A DNA stretch of 64,000 nucleotides from positions 62,001 to 126,000 of the forward strand of contig NZ_JBHTCG010000017.1 in the NCBI RefSeq assembly GCF_042665155.1. Reading direction: 5' to 3'. This document shows, one piece after another, positions 1-8,532 of the stretch (positions are counted from its first letter, which is position 1; every line of letters begins with the position of its first letter). The notes beneath the pieces were generated by a model. That model searched no databases and was not told the origin of the DNA. It saw nothing but the letters and a program-made list of their open reading frames with translations. Source of the stretch: Sphaerisporangium rhizosphaerae (GTDB lineage Bacteria; Actinomycetota; Actinomycetes; Streptosporangiales; Streptosporangiaceae). The translations under genes were made by a program, and so were the position numbers.

Positions 1-1382
1 TCATCGTCGGGCTCGACAACACCATCGTGAACGTCGCCCTCCCGGCGATCGAGCGCGACCTGCACGCCCCCGTCTCGGGCATGCAGTGGACCATCGACGC
101 CTACACCCTCGTGCTGGCCAGCCTCCTGCTGCTGGCCGGCTCGACCGGCGACCGCGTCGGACGGCGGCGCACGTTCCAGACCGGCCTGGTGGTCTTCGCG
201 CTCGGCTCCCTGCTGTGCGGGCTCGCGCCGAGCCTCGGCTGGCTGGTGGCCTTCCGCGTCGTGCAGGCCATCGGCGGCTCGATGCTCAACCCCGTCGCCA
301 TGTCGATCGTCACCAACATCTTCACCGACCCCCGCGAACGCGCCCGCGCCATCGGCGTGTGGGGAGGCGTGGTCGGCATCAGCATCGGCCTCGGCCCGGT
401 CGTCGGCGGCGCGCTCATCGACTCGATCGGCTGGCGCGCCATCTTCTGGATCAACGTGCCGGTCGCCGCGGCCGCCCTGGTGCTCACCGCCGTCTTCGTC
501 CCCGAGTCGCGGGCCTCGCGCGCCCGCCGCATCGACCCCGTCGGGCAGGTGCTGGTCATCGTGACACTGGCCGCGCTCACCTACGCGATCATCGAGGCGC
601 CGGGGCACGGCTGGGGGTCGCCGCTCATCATCGGGTTCTCCCTCCTCGCGGTCGCCGGGCTCGCCGGCCTGCTCATCTACGAGCCGCGCCGCCGCGAACC
701 CCTCATCGACCTGCGCTTCTTCCGCAGCGTCCCCTTCTCCGGCGCCTCGGTCATCGCGATGAGCGCGTTCGCCGCCTTCGGCGGATTCCTGTTCCTCAAC
801 ACCCTCTACCTGCAGGACGTCCGCCACCTGTCCCCGTTCCACGCGGGCCTGTGCACGCTGCCGATCGCCGCGATGACCCTGCTCTGCGGCCCGCTGTCCG
901 GACGGCTGGTCGGCGAGCGCGGACCCCGGCCGTCCCTGGTCATCGCCGGTGTCGCCTTCACCGTGAGCGGGCTCATGCTCACCCGGCTGAGCGCCGACAC
1001 GCCCCTGCTCTGGATCCTGGCCGCCTACACCGTCTTCGGCCTGGGCTCCGGCATCGTCAACGCCCCGATCACCAACACCGCCGTCTCGGGCATGCCGATC
1101 TCGCAGGCCGGGGTCGCCGCGGCCGTCGCCTCGACCAGCCGCCAGGTCGGCCAGTCGCTCGGCGTCGCCATCGCCGGCTCGGTGCTCGCCACCGGCCTGT
1201 CCGGATCGCTCCGCGACGGCTTCGCCTCCGCCGGGCGGGCCGGCTGGTGGATCACCGTCGCGTACGGGACTGTCGTGCTCGCTCTGGGTATCATCACCAC
1301 GGGCAGATGGGCGAAGGGCACCGCGGAGCGGACCGCGGCGCACCTCTCCGTCGAGGACACGAGGATTCCCGTCACGTCATGA
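1..1382 (+). CDS. MFS multidrug exporter, DHA2 (EmrB/QacA) family, 5'-truncated by window edge
   Basis: Proton-driven drug efflux permease of the 14-helix DHA2 type, in the cytoplasmic membrane. The frame is open from base 3 and reads IVGLDNTIVNVALPAI, the conserved helix-1 motif of this family, so the true start lies upstream; the GTG at 27 is internal. Helix 2-3 motif A is visible as GDRVGRRR and motif C as the Gly/Pro-rich GIGLGPVVGGAL segment. About 460 residues are present and the C-terminus is complete. The stop overlaps the next ATG (ATGA), so the exporter is translationally coupled to a MarR regulator, a usual arrangement for a self-regulated efflux operon. The substrate cannot be predicted. 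Confidence 0.9.
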   Translation, partial: IVGLDNTIVNVALPAIERDLHAPVSGMQWTIDAYTLVLASLLLLAGSTGDRVGRRRTFQTGLVVFALGSLLCGLAPSLGWLVAFRVVQAIGGSMLNPVAMSIVTNIFTDPRERARAIGVWGGVVGISIGLGPVVGGALIDSIGWRAIFWINVPVAAAALVLTAVFVPESRASRARRIDPVGQVLVIVTLAALTYAIIEAPGHGWGSPLIIGFSLLAVAGLAGLLIYEPRRREPLIDLRFFRSVPFSGASVIAMSAFAAFGGFLFLNTLYLQDVRHLSPFHAGLCTLPIAAMTLLCGPLSGRLVGERGPRPSLVIAGVAFTVSGLMLTRLSADTPLLWILAAYTVFGLGSGIVNAPITNTAVSGMPISQAGVAAAVASTSRQVGQSLGVAIAGSVLATGLSGSLRDGFASAGRAGWWITVAYGTVVLALGIITTGRWAKGTAERTAAHLSVEDTRIPVTS

Positions 1383-1795
1383 GCCACGACCCCCAGATGG
1401 CCGCCCGAGCCTGGCACGGCATGCGCACGCTCATCCTCGACCGGTACGACCGCCGCAAGGAGGTCACCGCCGCCCTGGACATGAGCTTCATCCGCGTCAA
1501 GGCCCTGCGCCACCTCGCGGGGTCACCGATGACCATGCGCCAGCTCGCCACCGAGCTCTCCATAGACGCGCCCTACACCACCCTGGTCGTGGACGACCTG
1601 GTCCGCCGCGGCCTGGTGGTGCGCGACGTCCACCCCGACGACCGCCGGCAGAAGATCGTGACCGTCACCCCCGAAGGCGAGAAGGCCGCCGCCCGCGCCG
1701 AGGGCATCCTCGACGAGCCCCCGCCCGCCATCCTCGCCCTCGACCCCGCCGACCTCGCCACCCTCGACCGCATCATCGCCACCCTCACCCGCTGA
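1379..1795 (+). CDS. MarR family transcriptional regulator
   Basis: Winged-helix regulator of 138 residues, normal for MarR. It shows the helix-turn-helix region (MRQLATELSIDAPYTTLVVDDL) followed by the wing signature VHPDDRRQKIVTVTPEGEKA, with the diagnostic DDRR(x)K turn. The ATG at 1379 overlaps the stop of the exporter, so the two are co-transcribed. By context it probably represses or tunes the exporter in response to a small-molecule ligand; the ligand is unknown. The promoter and operator would lie upstream of the exporter, outside the window. Confidence 0.92.
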   Translation: MSHDPQMAARAWHGMRTLILDRYDRRKEVTAALDMSFIRVKALRHLAGSPMTMRQLATELSIDAPYTTLVVDDLVRRGLVVRDVHPDDRRQKIVTVTPEGEKAAARAEGILDEPPPAILALDPADLATLDRIIATLTR

Positions 1796-1949
1796 CACAT
1801 GCTCCGCTACAGCCGCCCTGGAAATCGTGCGCCTTCGGCGCCCGTCCTTCACCAGGCGTCCCTGCCTGGCGGACATCCCACCGTCCCGCAGGCACAGGGT
1901 TGTTCGACGACCGGGGACGCGATGCGCCCCGGGATCGAGATTGCAGAGG

Positions 1950-2322
1950 TCAGGACCTTGAAATCGGGGTATCGGCCAAGAGCACGCGGAAATCGGCCAC
2001 CGACGGCAGAGCCTGCCGGTCATGTGGCACGGCGCGCAGGACCATGCGACCGGTTTCGATGATGTTCCCACTGCGGTAGGTGAGTGGGAGCGATTCGATC
2101 GTCGCCGTCGCCTGGCGCAGACCTTTGCCGACGTCGCCCTGAACGACCGTACACAGCGCTCCGTGCAGATGGACGTTGGTTCGGTACTGGTACTCCGGGG
2201 CGAACGTGAGCACCGCCTCGCGTGCCGTGTCCGCTGCGGACTCCATACCCGCAGCGGCATACGCCCAGCTCTCCGCGAAATGAATCTGATCCGGTTTCCA
2301 GAAGCCGTACCGTGAGAACCCT
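1950..2322 (-). pseudogene. C-terminal fragment of an XRE-type regulator with TPR-like domain
   Basis: The minus-strand frame reads YGFWKPDQIHFAESWAYAAAG, then helical repeats ending with GDVGKGLRQATATIESLP and VADFRVLLADTP. This is the sensor tail found in large actinomycete XRE regulators (HTH domain plus tetratricopeptide-like repeats). A stop sits directly before the fragment at about 2322, there is no HTH domain and no ribosome-binding site, and only the last ~120 residues remain. I read it as a decayed gene end. The ATG at 2246 is internal. Family assignment is by resemblance, so medium confidence. Confidence 0.55.
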
Positions 2323-2467
2323 GCTCAAGCCAAGCACCCGTCGCGACCCTCGACCGTCGTGTGGTGCTTGAGGGGCGCCTGGAGATGGTGCGCCTTTTCT
2401 CTTGGCGCCCCTGGCTGCTGGTCGTCTCGCCGTTTCGCGGGTTGGGGCGTTCGTGTGGGGAGGGGGC

Positions 2468-3844
2468 TCAGGTGGGGAGCAGGGCCAGCAGGTTGGCGGG
2501 GAAGTTGGTGAAGTCGTCCGGGCGGATGGCGCGCAGGACGGTCGCCGCGAGTACCGGGTCGCGCTGGATCATGAGGGTGGCGGTGTCGGGCCGGCTGAAG
2601 AACTGCACGGTCATGGACAGCAGTTCGGTGTCGCCGGAGACGTACAGCTTGGCGGGATAGTACTTGCCGCTTCTCTGCGCATCCGGGTTGGTGTAGTACG
2701 CCTCGAACGCCGGCATGGCGCTGACGTCGAAGGCCGGTTCGGCCTTCTCCGACTTGGGATAGATGTTGACGAGCTGAGCGCCCACCATGCGCATTCTGAT
2801 GATCTGGTGCAGGCGCATCCATTCGACCGCGGGAAGGTAGAACTCGACCTGGTGCCCGATCTCGTGCACGACCGTGGAGACGTCGTCCATCACCGACAGA
2901 CGCACCTTGTTGCCCACGCGCGCGGCGTTCGCCCGGTACTGCGTCACGCGGGTGCCGAGCCAGAACCGGCCGGGCTCGACGGTGTCCTCGGTGACCTCGA
3001 TGTTCGACACGTGCCTCGCGGGAGGCCTGCGCGACGGCTGCACGAGTGCGGCATAGATCACCATGCCGGTCGGCGCGTTCTTGAAGAACTGGTCGGCGTA
3101 CTTGCCGAAGTGCTTCTGGGCCTTGCAGGCGGCGGTCACCACGATGGTGGGCAGAGAACCGCCCTCGGCCCCGGCGCCGACGGCGAGCTTGCCGTTGTAC
3201 ATGGCCTGGACCACCGGGAGGGCCTCCAGGGCCTGGACCAGCGCGGCCTTCTCGGCGTTGGTGGGATCGGCGGGCGTGTGCGCCGCCTGCAGGATCTGCT
3301 CGGCGGCCTCCACCAGGGGATCCTTGACCGAGCCCATGGCGTGGTTCTGGATGAGGACCTTCAGGTCGGCGGGGACGTCCGCGTGGTTGAGGTACAGCTG
3401 CCGCTCACAGGCGACCACGTACGGGTCGAAGCGCGCGCGAACCGCCAGGCCCACCTGCGCGACCAGGTGCTCGTCGGCGGCGACGTTGGTGGCCGACGCG
3501 TAGGTGTTGGTCGCCTTGGAGGTGACCATGGACGCGTAGGAGGAGACCGAGGCTCCGGGGGCCATCAGCGAGCACGCGTGCATCGCCGCGTCGATGTGAT
3601 TGCTCAGAATGCCCAGCGCGGGCATGGCGAGGGTGTCGATCCCCGGGTCCTGGATCGCCGCGAGATAGCTTCGGACCGCGCCGTCGCACACCGCGTTCTG
3701 GGTGATCCCGGCCTCCTTGACGTGGTCCTCCAGGCGCGTCAGCAGCAACGGGAAGGCGGTCGGAGCCACCGCGCCGGGATCGGAGTTCGTCTTGGAACGG
3801 TCCTCGCGCATGCCGCTGTCGGGGGACGGTTGAGCGGGAAACAT
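2468..3844 (-). CDS. Zincin-like protein of unknown function with HEIGHxxE motif
   Basis: A 458-residue protein that I do not recognise as a named family. Residues 327-334 read HEIGHQVE, a zinc-metallopeptidase HExxH signature, and about 75 residues later TELLSMTVQFF (Glu407) is a plausible third ligand of the gluzincin type. No signal peptide or membrane helix is visible, so the protein is probably cytoplasmic or exported by a non-Sec route. The ATG at 3844 is preceded by AAGAGG six bases upstream; an upstream in-frame ATG at 3889 has no such site. The N-terminal 300 residues are mostly helical and Ala-rich. No neighbour suggests a substrate. A toxin-like or phage-derived peptidase is possible but unproven. 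Confidence 0.7.
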   Translation of the reverse strand: MFPAQPSPDSGMREDRSKTNSDPGAVAPTAFPLLLTRLEDHVKEAGITQNAVCDGAVRSYLAAIQDPGIDTLAMPALGILSNHIDAAMHACSLMAPGASVSSYASMVTSKATNTYASATNVAADEHLVAQVGLAVRARFDPYVVACERQLYLNHADVPADLKVLIQNHAMGSVKDPLVEAAEQILQAAHTPADPTNAEKAALVQALEALPVVQAMYNGKLAVGAGAEGGSLPTIVVTAACKAQKHFGKYADQFFKNAPTGMVIYAALVQPSRRPPARHVSNIEVTEDTVEPGRFWLGTRVTQYRANAARVGNKVRLSVMDDVSTVVHEIGHQVEFYLPAVEWMRLHQIIRMRMVGAQLVNIYPKSEKAEPAFDVSAMPAFEAYYTNPDAQRSGKYYPAKLYVSGDTELLSMTVQFFSRPDTATLMIQRDPVLAATVLRAIRPDDFTNFPANLLALLPT

Positions 3845-4187
3845 GGTGGGCCTCTTTCGGGAGAGGAACGCTGAACCTGGTGCGAGCACGCCGAACAGGC
3901 GCGGTGCTCAGCGGAAGAGGTGGCTTGTGCAGCGTAAGCCGGGCACGTCGCCCCGGCAATCGCCAACCGTCCCGTGTCCGCATCAGGCCAGCGGACCGCA
4001 ATGTCCCACCTCGACCGCACCTCGATGTCCCCCGTGTCCCCGGACCGGACCCCGGACATGGTCTGTGGGCGTACGAGGAGAGCGACCCGGCTACAGCGCA
4101 GAGCCAGGTCGGCTTCACATCGAGCGCATCCGATGGTCCATTCGTCCTCTCCTCCCGCCTCGGCGCCGGCGTTCCCCCATCGGCGGG

Positions 4188-4753
4188 TCAGAGGTGGCGG
4201 AGGAAGTCCATGCTGCGGTGCCAGGTGAGGGCGGTGGCCTCCTCATCGTGTTCGTGCAGAGTCGCGTCCGTGTAGAAGTGCCCTACTCCCGGATAGGTGA
4301 AGACCTGTACGACGGCGCCGGCGTCCGTCGCGGCGCTTTCCCATGCGGCGACGGCGGCGGGAGGCGCGAACGCGTCCGGGTCGGCGACGTGCAGTTGCAC
4401 GGGCAGGCCGGCCCGAGCCGAGGCGGGGATCTCGGCTATGCCGTGCACGAGCAGCACACCGGCCGTGTCGCGCCGATCCGCCAGCAGGTCGCCGATGACC
4501 CCGGCGCCCATCGAGACGCCGGCGAGGACCGTGCCGGCGGGCATCTTCCGTACCGCGTCGCGCGCCCGTTCGACGATGACCTCCCAGCCGATCCGTTTCT
4601 GCAGGACGAACCCGTGTCGATCGTCGTCGCGCTCTCACCTGCGTACAGGTCGGGCGTGACGACCTCGTGCCCGGCGGCGCGGAAGCGGTCGGCGGCGGCG
4701 CGTTCGACGTCGCGCAGCCCGTAAACGGAATGGAACAGAGCGATGTGAGCCAT
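4188..4753 (-). pseudogene. Dienelactone-hydrolase-like alpha/beta hydrolase, interrupted by a -1 frameshift
   Basis: The first part (start ATG 4753, with GGAGG seven bases before it) reads MAHIALFHSVYGLRDVE through DLYAGESATTIDTG. The reading frame is then lost near 4611 and resumes one frame away as FVLQKRIGWEVIVERARDAV, leading to the nucleophile-type elbow GVSMGAG and the C-terminal His region YPGVGHFYTDATL. Together they give a standard ~189-residue DLH-family enzyme. Adding one G to the run of three G's restores the frame, so either a recent mutation or a homopolymer sequencing error is likely. It lies downstream of the prenyl-synthase gene on the same strand, separated by a strong hairpin. 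Confidence 0.75.
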
Positions 4754-4845
4754 CCCGCCATCCTCCCCGACCGCCACCACCACCTTCGGCCGTCCAGACC
4801 CGGCCGCGCACGTCTTCCCTGGTGACAGAGGCCGACCCGGTTGCG

Positions 4846-4900
4846 GCGTGTATCGATTCCTCCGCCTCCAGGGGGTGGAGGGGGAGGAATTGATACACGC
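4846..4900. terminator. Long stem-loop between prenyl synthase and hydrolase genes
   Basis: Two 24-base arms (4846-4869 and 4877-4900) pair with only two mismatches around a 7-base loop. Each arm begins or ends with GCGTGTATC-type sequence. It lies 59-113 bases beyond the stop of the prenyl-synthase gene on the minus strand and about 95 bases before the hydrolase start. There is no U tract. It is most simply a transcription terminator or an mRNA-stability element for the encapsulin operon; a mobile REP-like element is an alternative. Confidence 0.6.
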
Positions 4901-4958
4901 GTCTCGCCGAGACCGTGCCTCGCCGCCGGCTCGGACATGGAGCGGGCAGGCCGGTGGG

Positions 4959-6122
4959 TCAGTGGTCGCGCTTGGCGAGGAGGTGGGCCAGGGCGTGGAG
5001 TTCGGCGGCGGGGCGGGGGGCGGGGTCGGCGGAGGCGAGGTGGGCGAGCGCCTCGGCCAATAGGTCGTCCGCCCGGGCCTGGGTCCAGGCGCGGCCGCCG
5101 GCGGCCTCGATGAGCGAGGCCATGCGCGCCAGTTCGGGCGTCCCGGGCGCCTGTTCGGCGGGGGCGAGAACGGACGAGGCGGACGAGGCGGGCGGTTGAC
5201 CCGCCGGGGAGATCCCCGGTGCGGCTGCGGCGTGCTCGGATCCGGCGGGGGTGGATGGCCGTGCCGGTGAGGTGGGGGGGTGGGGGTGGCGGTAGAAGGC
5301 GGTCAGTTGCTTGCCGGGTGGGGTGGCGGAGGTGAGGGCGGCGACGACGGGGAGGGACTTCTTGCGGTTGCGCAGGTCGGAGAAGACCGGTTTGCCGGTC
5401 ACCGACGGGTCGCCCCAGATGCCGAGCAGGTCGTCGACCATCTGGAAGGCGAGCCCGAGACGCGAGCCGAACGCGCGCAGGGCTTCGATGACCTCGGGAC
5501 CGCCGTCGCCGGACAGGGCGCCGAGGGCGCAGGAGGCGGCGAGCAGGGCCGCGGTCTTCCCCTCGGCCATGCTCACGCACTCGGCCAGAGTGACCTCGTC
5601 GCGGGTCTCGAAGGAGGTGTCGGCGCTCTGGCCCTCCACCAGGTCGAGCACCGCCGCGCCGAGGACCCGCGTCGCCTCGTCGGCGACCGGGCCGCCGCCG
5701 GCCCGCAGGACCTCGAACGCGAGCGTCAGCAGGGCGTCCCCGGCGAGGATCGCCCCGCTGACCCCGAACACGCTCCAGGCGGTCGGACGGTGGCGCCGGG
5801 TCGCGTCGCCGTCCATGACGTCGTCGTGCAGGAGCGAGAAGTTGTGCACCAGTTCCACCGCCACCGCCGCGGGCACGGCCGAGGCCGCCGAGCCCCCGGC
5901 CGCCTCGGCGGCCAGCAGGACCAGCGCGGGTCGCACGGCCTTGCCCGCGTTGCCCGACGCGGGACGGCCCTGCTCGTCCAGCCAGCCGAAGTGGTAGGCG
6001 GCGATGCGCCGCATGGAGGGCGGCAGCGACTCCACCGCGGACCGCAGCGGCGGCCCGGTCAGCTCGCGGCTCCACGCGAGCACCTCCCCGGGCGGCCGCC
6101 CGGTGGTCACCGTCTTCGCCAT
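4959..6122 (-). CDS. Polyprenyl diphosphate synthase, probable encapsulin cargo
   Basis: Head-to-tail prenyl transferase that condenses IPP with allylic diphosphates. Of its 387 residues, the Mg-binding first Asp-rich motif is HDDVMD (Asp100/101/104), the second is VDDLLGIWGD (from Asp230), and GNAGKAVRP near residue 58 is the usual IPP-binding GKxxRP region. Between the catalytic core and the last helices lies a ~50-residue Pro/Ala/Ser/Gly-rich, probably disordered insertion (about 279-329), unusual for housekeeping synthases. The ATG at 6122 has GAAGGAG eight bases upstream; in-frame starts further up (6170) lack a site. The family 2B encapsulin gene directly upstream on the same strand marks it as a likely cargo. 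Product chain length cannot be read from sequence. Confidence 0.88.
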   Translation of the reverse strand: MAKTVTTGRPPGEVLAWSRELTGPPLRSAVESLPPSMRRIAAYHFGWLDEQGRPASGNAGKAVRPALVLLAAEAAGGSAASAVPAAVAVELVHNFSLLHDDVMDGDATRRHRPTAWSVFGVSGAILAGDALLTLAFEVLRAGGGPVADEATRVLGAAVLDLVEGQSADTSFETRDEVTLAECVSMAEGKTAALLAASCALGALSGDGGPEVIEALRAFGSRLGLAFQMVDDLLGIWGDPSVTGKPVFSDLRNRKKSLPVVAALTSATPPGKQLTAFYRHPHPPTSPARPSTPAGSEHAAAAPGISPAGQPPASSASSVLAPAEQAPGTPELARMASLIEAAGGRAWTQARADDLLAEALAHLASADPAPRPAAELHALAHLLAKRDH

Positions 6123-6193
6123 GAGCACGGCTCCTTCCCGCTCGCTCATCGTGCCGGCCATGCGCGTCACGCCCTTTCACCGGCCCTCGGGGC

Positions 6194-6225
6194 GTCCCGG
6201 CGCCCGGCCGGTGGGCGCGCGGGAC
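6194..6225. terminator. Hairpin between encapsulin and prenyl synthase genes
   Basis: GTCCCGGCGCCC (6194-6205) pairs with GGGCGCGCGGGAC (6213-6225) with one bulged base and a seven-base loop. It sits in the 261-base gap between the shell-gene stop and the prenyl-synthase start. There is no T tract. It may act as a partial terminator or attenuator that sets the shell-to-cargo ratio, or as an mRNA processing stop. The rest of this gap shows no gene. Confidence 0.4.
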
Positions 6226-6383
6226 GTGCGACGACCGCCGGGCGCGGCCGGGGTCGTTCGCGCGGCCCTGGCGTCACCCGGTTCGTTCCCCGGGTGGTGC
6301 GCCGGCCGCCGGTCCGTCAGTGACCCCGACGGTGGTCGGCCGCCCGTTGGTTTGTTCCCCGAACGGCGTGTCCGACCGCGGTT

Positions 6384-7799
6384 TCAGTGACCGATCTCGA
6401 CGTGTTCGAGCACGCCCAGTGCGTCCGGCACCAGGACCGCGGCGGAGTAGTAGGCGCTGACCAGGTAGGAGATGATGGCCTGCTCGTCGATGCCCATGAA
6501 GCGCACCGACAGGCTCGGCTCGTACTCGTCGGGCAGGCCGGTCTGGTGCAGGCCGATGACGCCCTGGTCGTCCTCGCCGGTGCGCAGCACCAGGATCGAG
6601 CTGGTGCGGGTCTTGGTGATCGGGATCTTGTTGCAGGGCAGCAGCGGTACGCCCCGCCAGGCCGGCACGGCGTGGTCGAACAGCTGCACGGTGTCGGGGT
6701 ACAGGCCGCGGCGGCTGCACTCCCTGCCGAACGCCGCGATCGTCTGCGGGTGGGCCAGGAAGAAGTGGGACTTGCGGCGCCTGCACAGCAGCTCGTCGAG
6801 GTCGTCGGGGGTGGGCGGGCCGGTGCGGGTCTGGACGCGCTGCCGCAGGTCGGCGTTGGGCAGCAGCCCGAACTCGGAATTGTTGATCAGCTCGTGCTCC
6901 TGGCGCTCGCGCAGGGCCTCGATGGTGAGGCGCAACTGCTCGTGCGTCTGGTTCATCGGCTGGTTGTACAGGTCGGCGACGCGGGTGTGGATGCGCAGGA
7001 TGGTCTGCGCGACGCTGAGCTCGTACTCGCGGGGGCTGGCCTCGTAGTCGACGAAGGTGGTCGACAGCGACGGCTCGCCGGAGTGGCCGGAGGTGATGTC
7101 GATGGCGGCCTCGCCGTGCTTGTTGTGCGGGGGCCGAGGGTGCCGTTCGTGCTCCTCCACGTGGTCGCGCAGCGCCGGCGACTGGTCGAGCAGCTCCTGG
7201 AACGCGTGGCGGGAGAGGGTGAGGACGGTGGTCGGGGTGACCGCCTTGATCGTGTGCTCCCACGTGGCCGGGGTGGCCGCGGACAGGGAACGGTCGCCGT
7301 AGTACTCGCCGTCGGCCAGGACGGCCAGGGTGGTCTGGTCGCCGTACTCGCCGGCGCCGATCTTGTTGACCTTGCCGTGCGCGATGAGGATGAGCCGGTC
7401 GGCCGGGTCGCCGATCTGCGCGATGGTGCTGCCGGGCTCGTGCTGGTGCTGGGTGAAGCGGCTCGCCAGCGCCTCCAGCACGCCGTCGTCGCCGAAGTGG
7501 CGCAGCAGCGGAAGCTCGCGCAGCTCGGGCGGGACGACGCGCACGTCGTTGCCCTGGTTGGTGAAGCTCAGCCGCCCGTCGCCGACGGCGTAGGTGAGGC
7601 GGCGGTTGACGCGGTAGGCGCCGCCGGGCGTGTTGACCCAGGGCAGCATGCGCAGCAGCCATCGTGAGGTGATGTTCTGCATCTGTGGCTGCGACTTGGT
7701 GGTCGTGGCCAGGTTGCGTGCCGCCGTGGTGGCCAGGCTCTGCTGCGGCCTGCCGTTTTCCGTGCCTGTCATCTCGCTGGTCGTCTCGGTCACGACCAC
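6384..7799 (-). CDS. Family 2B encapsulin nanocompartment shell protein with cNMP-binding-like domain
   Basis: Shell protein of the HK97-fold family 2B encapsulins (471 residues). The N-terminal arm and first shell segment are residues 1 to ~90. A cyclic-nucleotide-binding-like insertion follows (about 95-225: FGDDGVLEALASRF, IGDPADRLILIAHGKVN, LADGEYYGDRSL). The HK97-type P/A/E-loop part resumes at YEASPREYELSVAQTILRIHTRVADLYNQP and runs to the C-terminus (VPLLPCNKIPI, SSILVLRTGEDDQGVIGL, VSAYYSAAVLVPDAL). The phosphate-binding cassette lacks the Arg-Ser/Thr-Ala triplet of true cAMP receptors. The GTG at 7799 begins MVVTETTSE; the GTG two codons on is an alternative. The downstream prenyl synthase matches the known terpenoid cargo types of this family. 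Confidence 0.87.
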   Translation of the reverse strand: MVVTETTSEMTGTENGRPQQSLATTAARNLATTTKSQPQMQNITSRWLLRMLPWVNTPGGAYRVNRRLTYAVGDGRLSFTNQGNDVRVVPPELRELPLLRHFGDDGVLEALASRFTQHQHEPGSTIAQIGDPADRLILIAHGKVNKIGAGEYGDQTTLAVLADGEYYGDRSLSAATPATWEHTIKAVTPTTVLTLSRHAFQELLDQSPALRDHVEEHERHPRPPHNKHGEAAIDITSGHSGEPSLSTTFVDYEASPREYELSVAQTILRIHTRVADLYNQPMNQTHEQLRLTIEALRERQEHELINNSEFGLLPNADLRQRVQTRTGPPTPDDLDELLCRRRKSHFFLAHPQTIAAFGRECSRRGLYPDTVQLFDHAVPAWRGVPLLPCNKIPITKTRTSSILVLRTGEDDQGVIGLHQTGLPDEYEPSLSVRFMGIDEQAIISYLVSAYYSAAVLVPDALGVLEHVEIGH

Positions 7800-8532
7800 A
7801 CCACCAATCCCTATCGCATCGAACGGAGGAGACGCTGAAACAGGAGCGAGGTCTTCCCGGATGACTCCGGGTCGTACGGTGCGCAGTGATCGGGTGTTCG
7901 CCAGGTGTATTTGAAGGAATAACCGTGGAAACCCGCGCCGGCCCTGGCGGCCGGGGGTCCGGTGATTTCCGGGGCGGAGGCGGAAACGCCGGGAACGCGG
8001 GGCGAAGCGCTGTGATGCCGTTCGTCTTTCATGGTGCCGGTCGAATGCGCGATGGTGCGCTCTTCGCCGTGGTCGGGGGATCGTCGCTGAGTCGGGAACG
8101 GGGGGCTCTGGCCACGTGTCGCTTTCCGCGGCCTGCTCGGACGCAATGATTATGGAGCCTTGATCTTCGGTGTGTCAATTACCGTTTTCCCTGGCCATTG
8201 CCCGTGGGGTGAACCGGATATCACTGGCGAGAAGACGTGCTGGTCGATATTTCATAAAGTGCCGCGTTTATTAATTGAATGTGGTTTGGCGGGTTTGGTG
8301 GTCTTCATCGGATGTCCGCCGCGGGCCGGGCGCTCGAGCTCGCGCCCGCCCGATCGCCCGCCCGATCGCCGGCCCGCCGGCGGCTGCGTCACCCGTGCCC
8401 GAAGGCCGCCGCGGGAGAAGGCGTAGGCTCGGCGATATGGCCCAGGACCACCCGTCCGAGGCCCGTGCCGCCGGCTCGGCCGGCGCGTCGTGCGGCCGGG
8501 TGGCCCGCCGCCGAGCACGATAGGGGGCCTCG
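7800..8532. other. Intergenic region, divergent promoters
   Basis: About 730 bases between the divergent encapsulin and phosphoribosyltransferase-fusion genes. No convincing gene is visible: the open frames here have no ribosome-binding site and unfavourable codon use. The stretch 8140-8300 is clearly more AT-rich than the surroundings and is the likely site of promoters or regulator binding. A 28-codon frame at 8438-8523 ends just before the next gene but lacks support. Confidence 0.5.

Noticed and set aside
4243..6180. 645-codon minus-strand frame overlapping prenyl synthase
   Set aside because: It is in the wrong frame for the Asp-rich motifs, is Arg-rich, and reads through the intergenic hairpin.
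8438..8523. 28-codon frame just before the phosphoribosyltransferase fusion
   Set aside because: It has no ribosome-binding site and Arg/Ala composition typical of random GC-rich DNA; no family resemblance.
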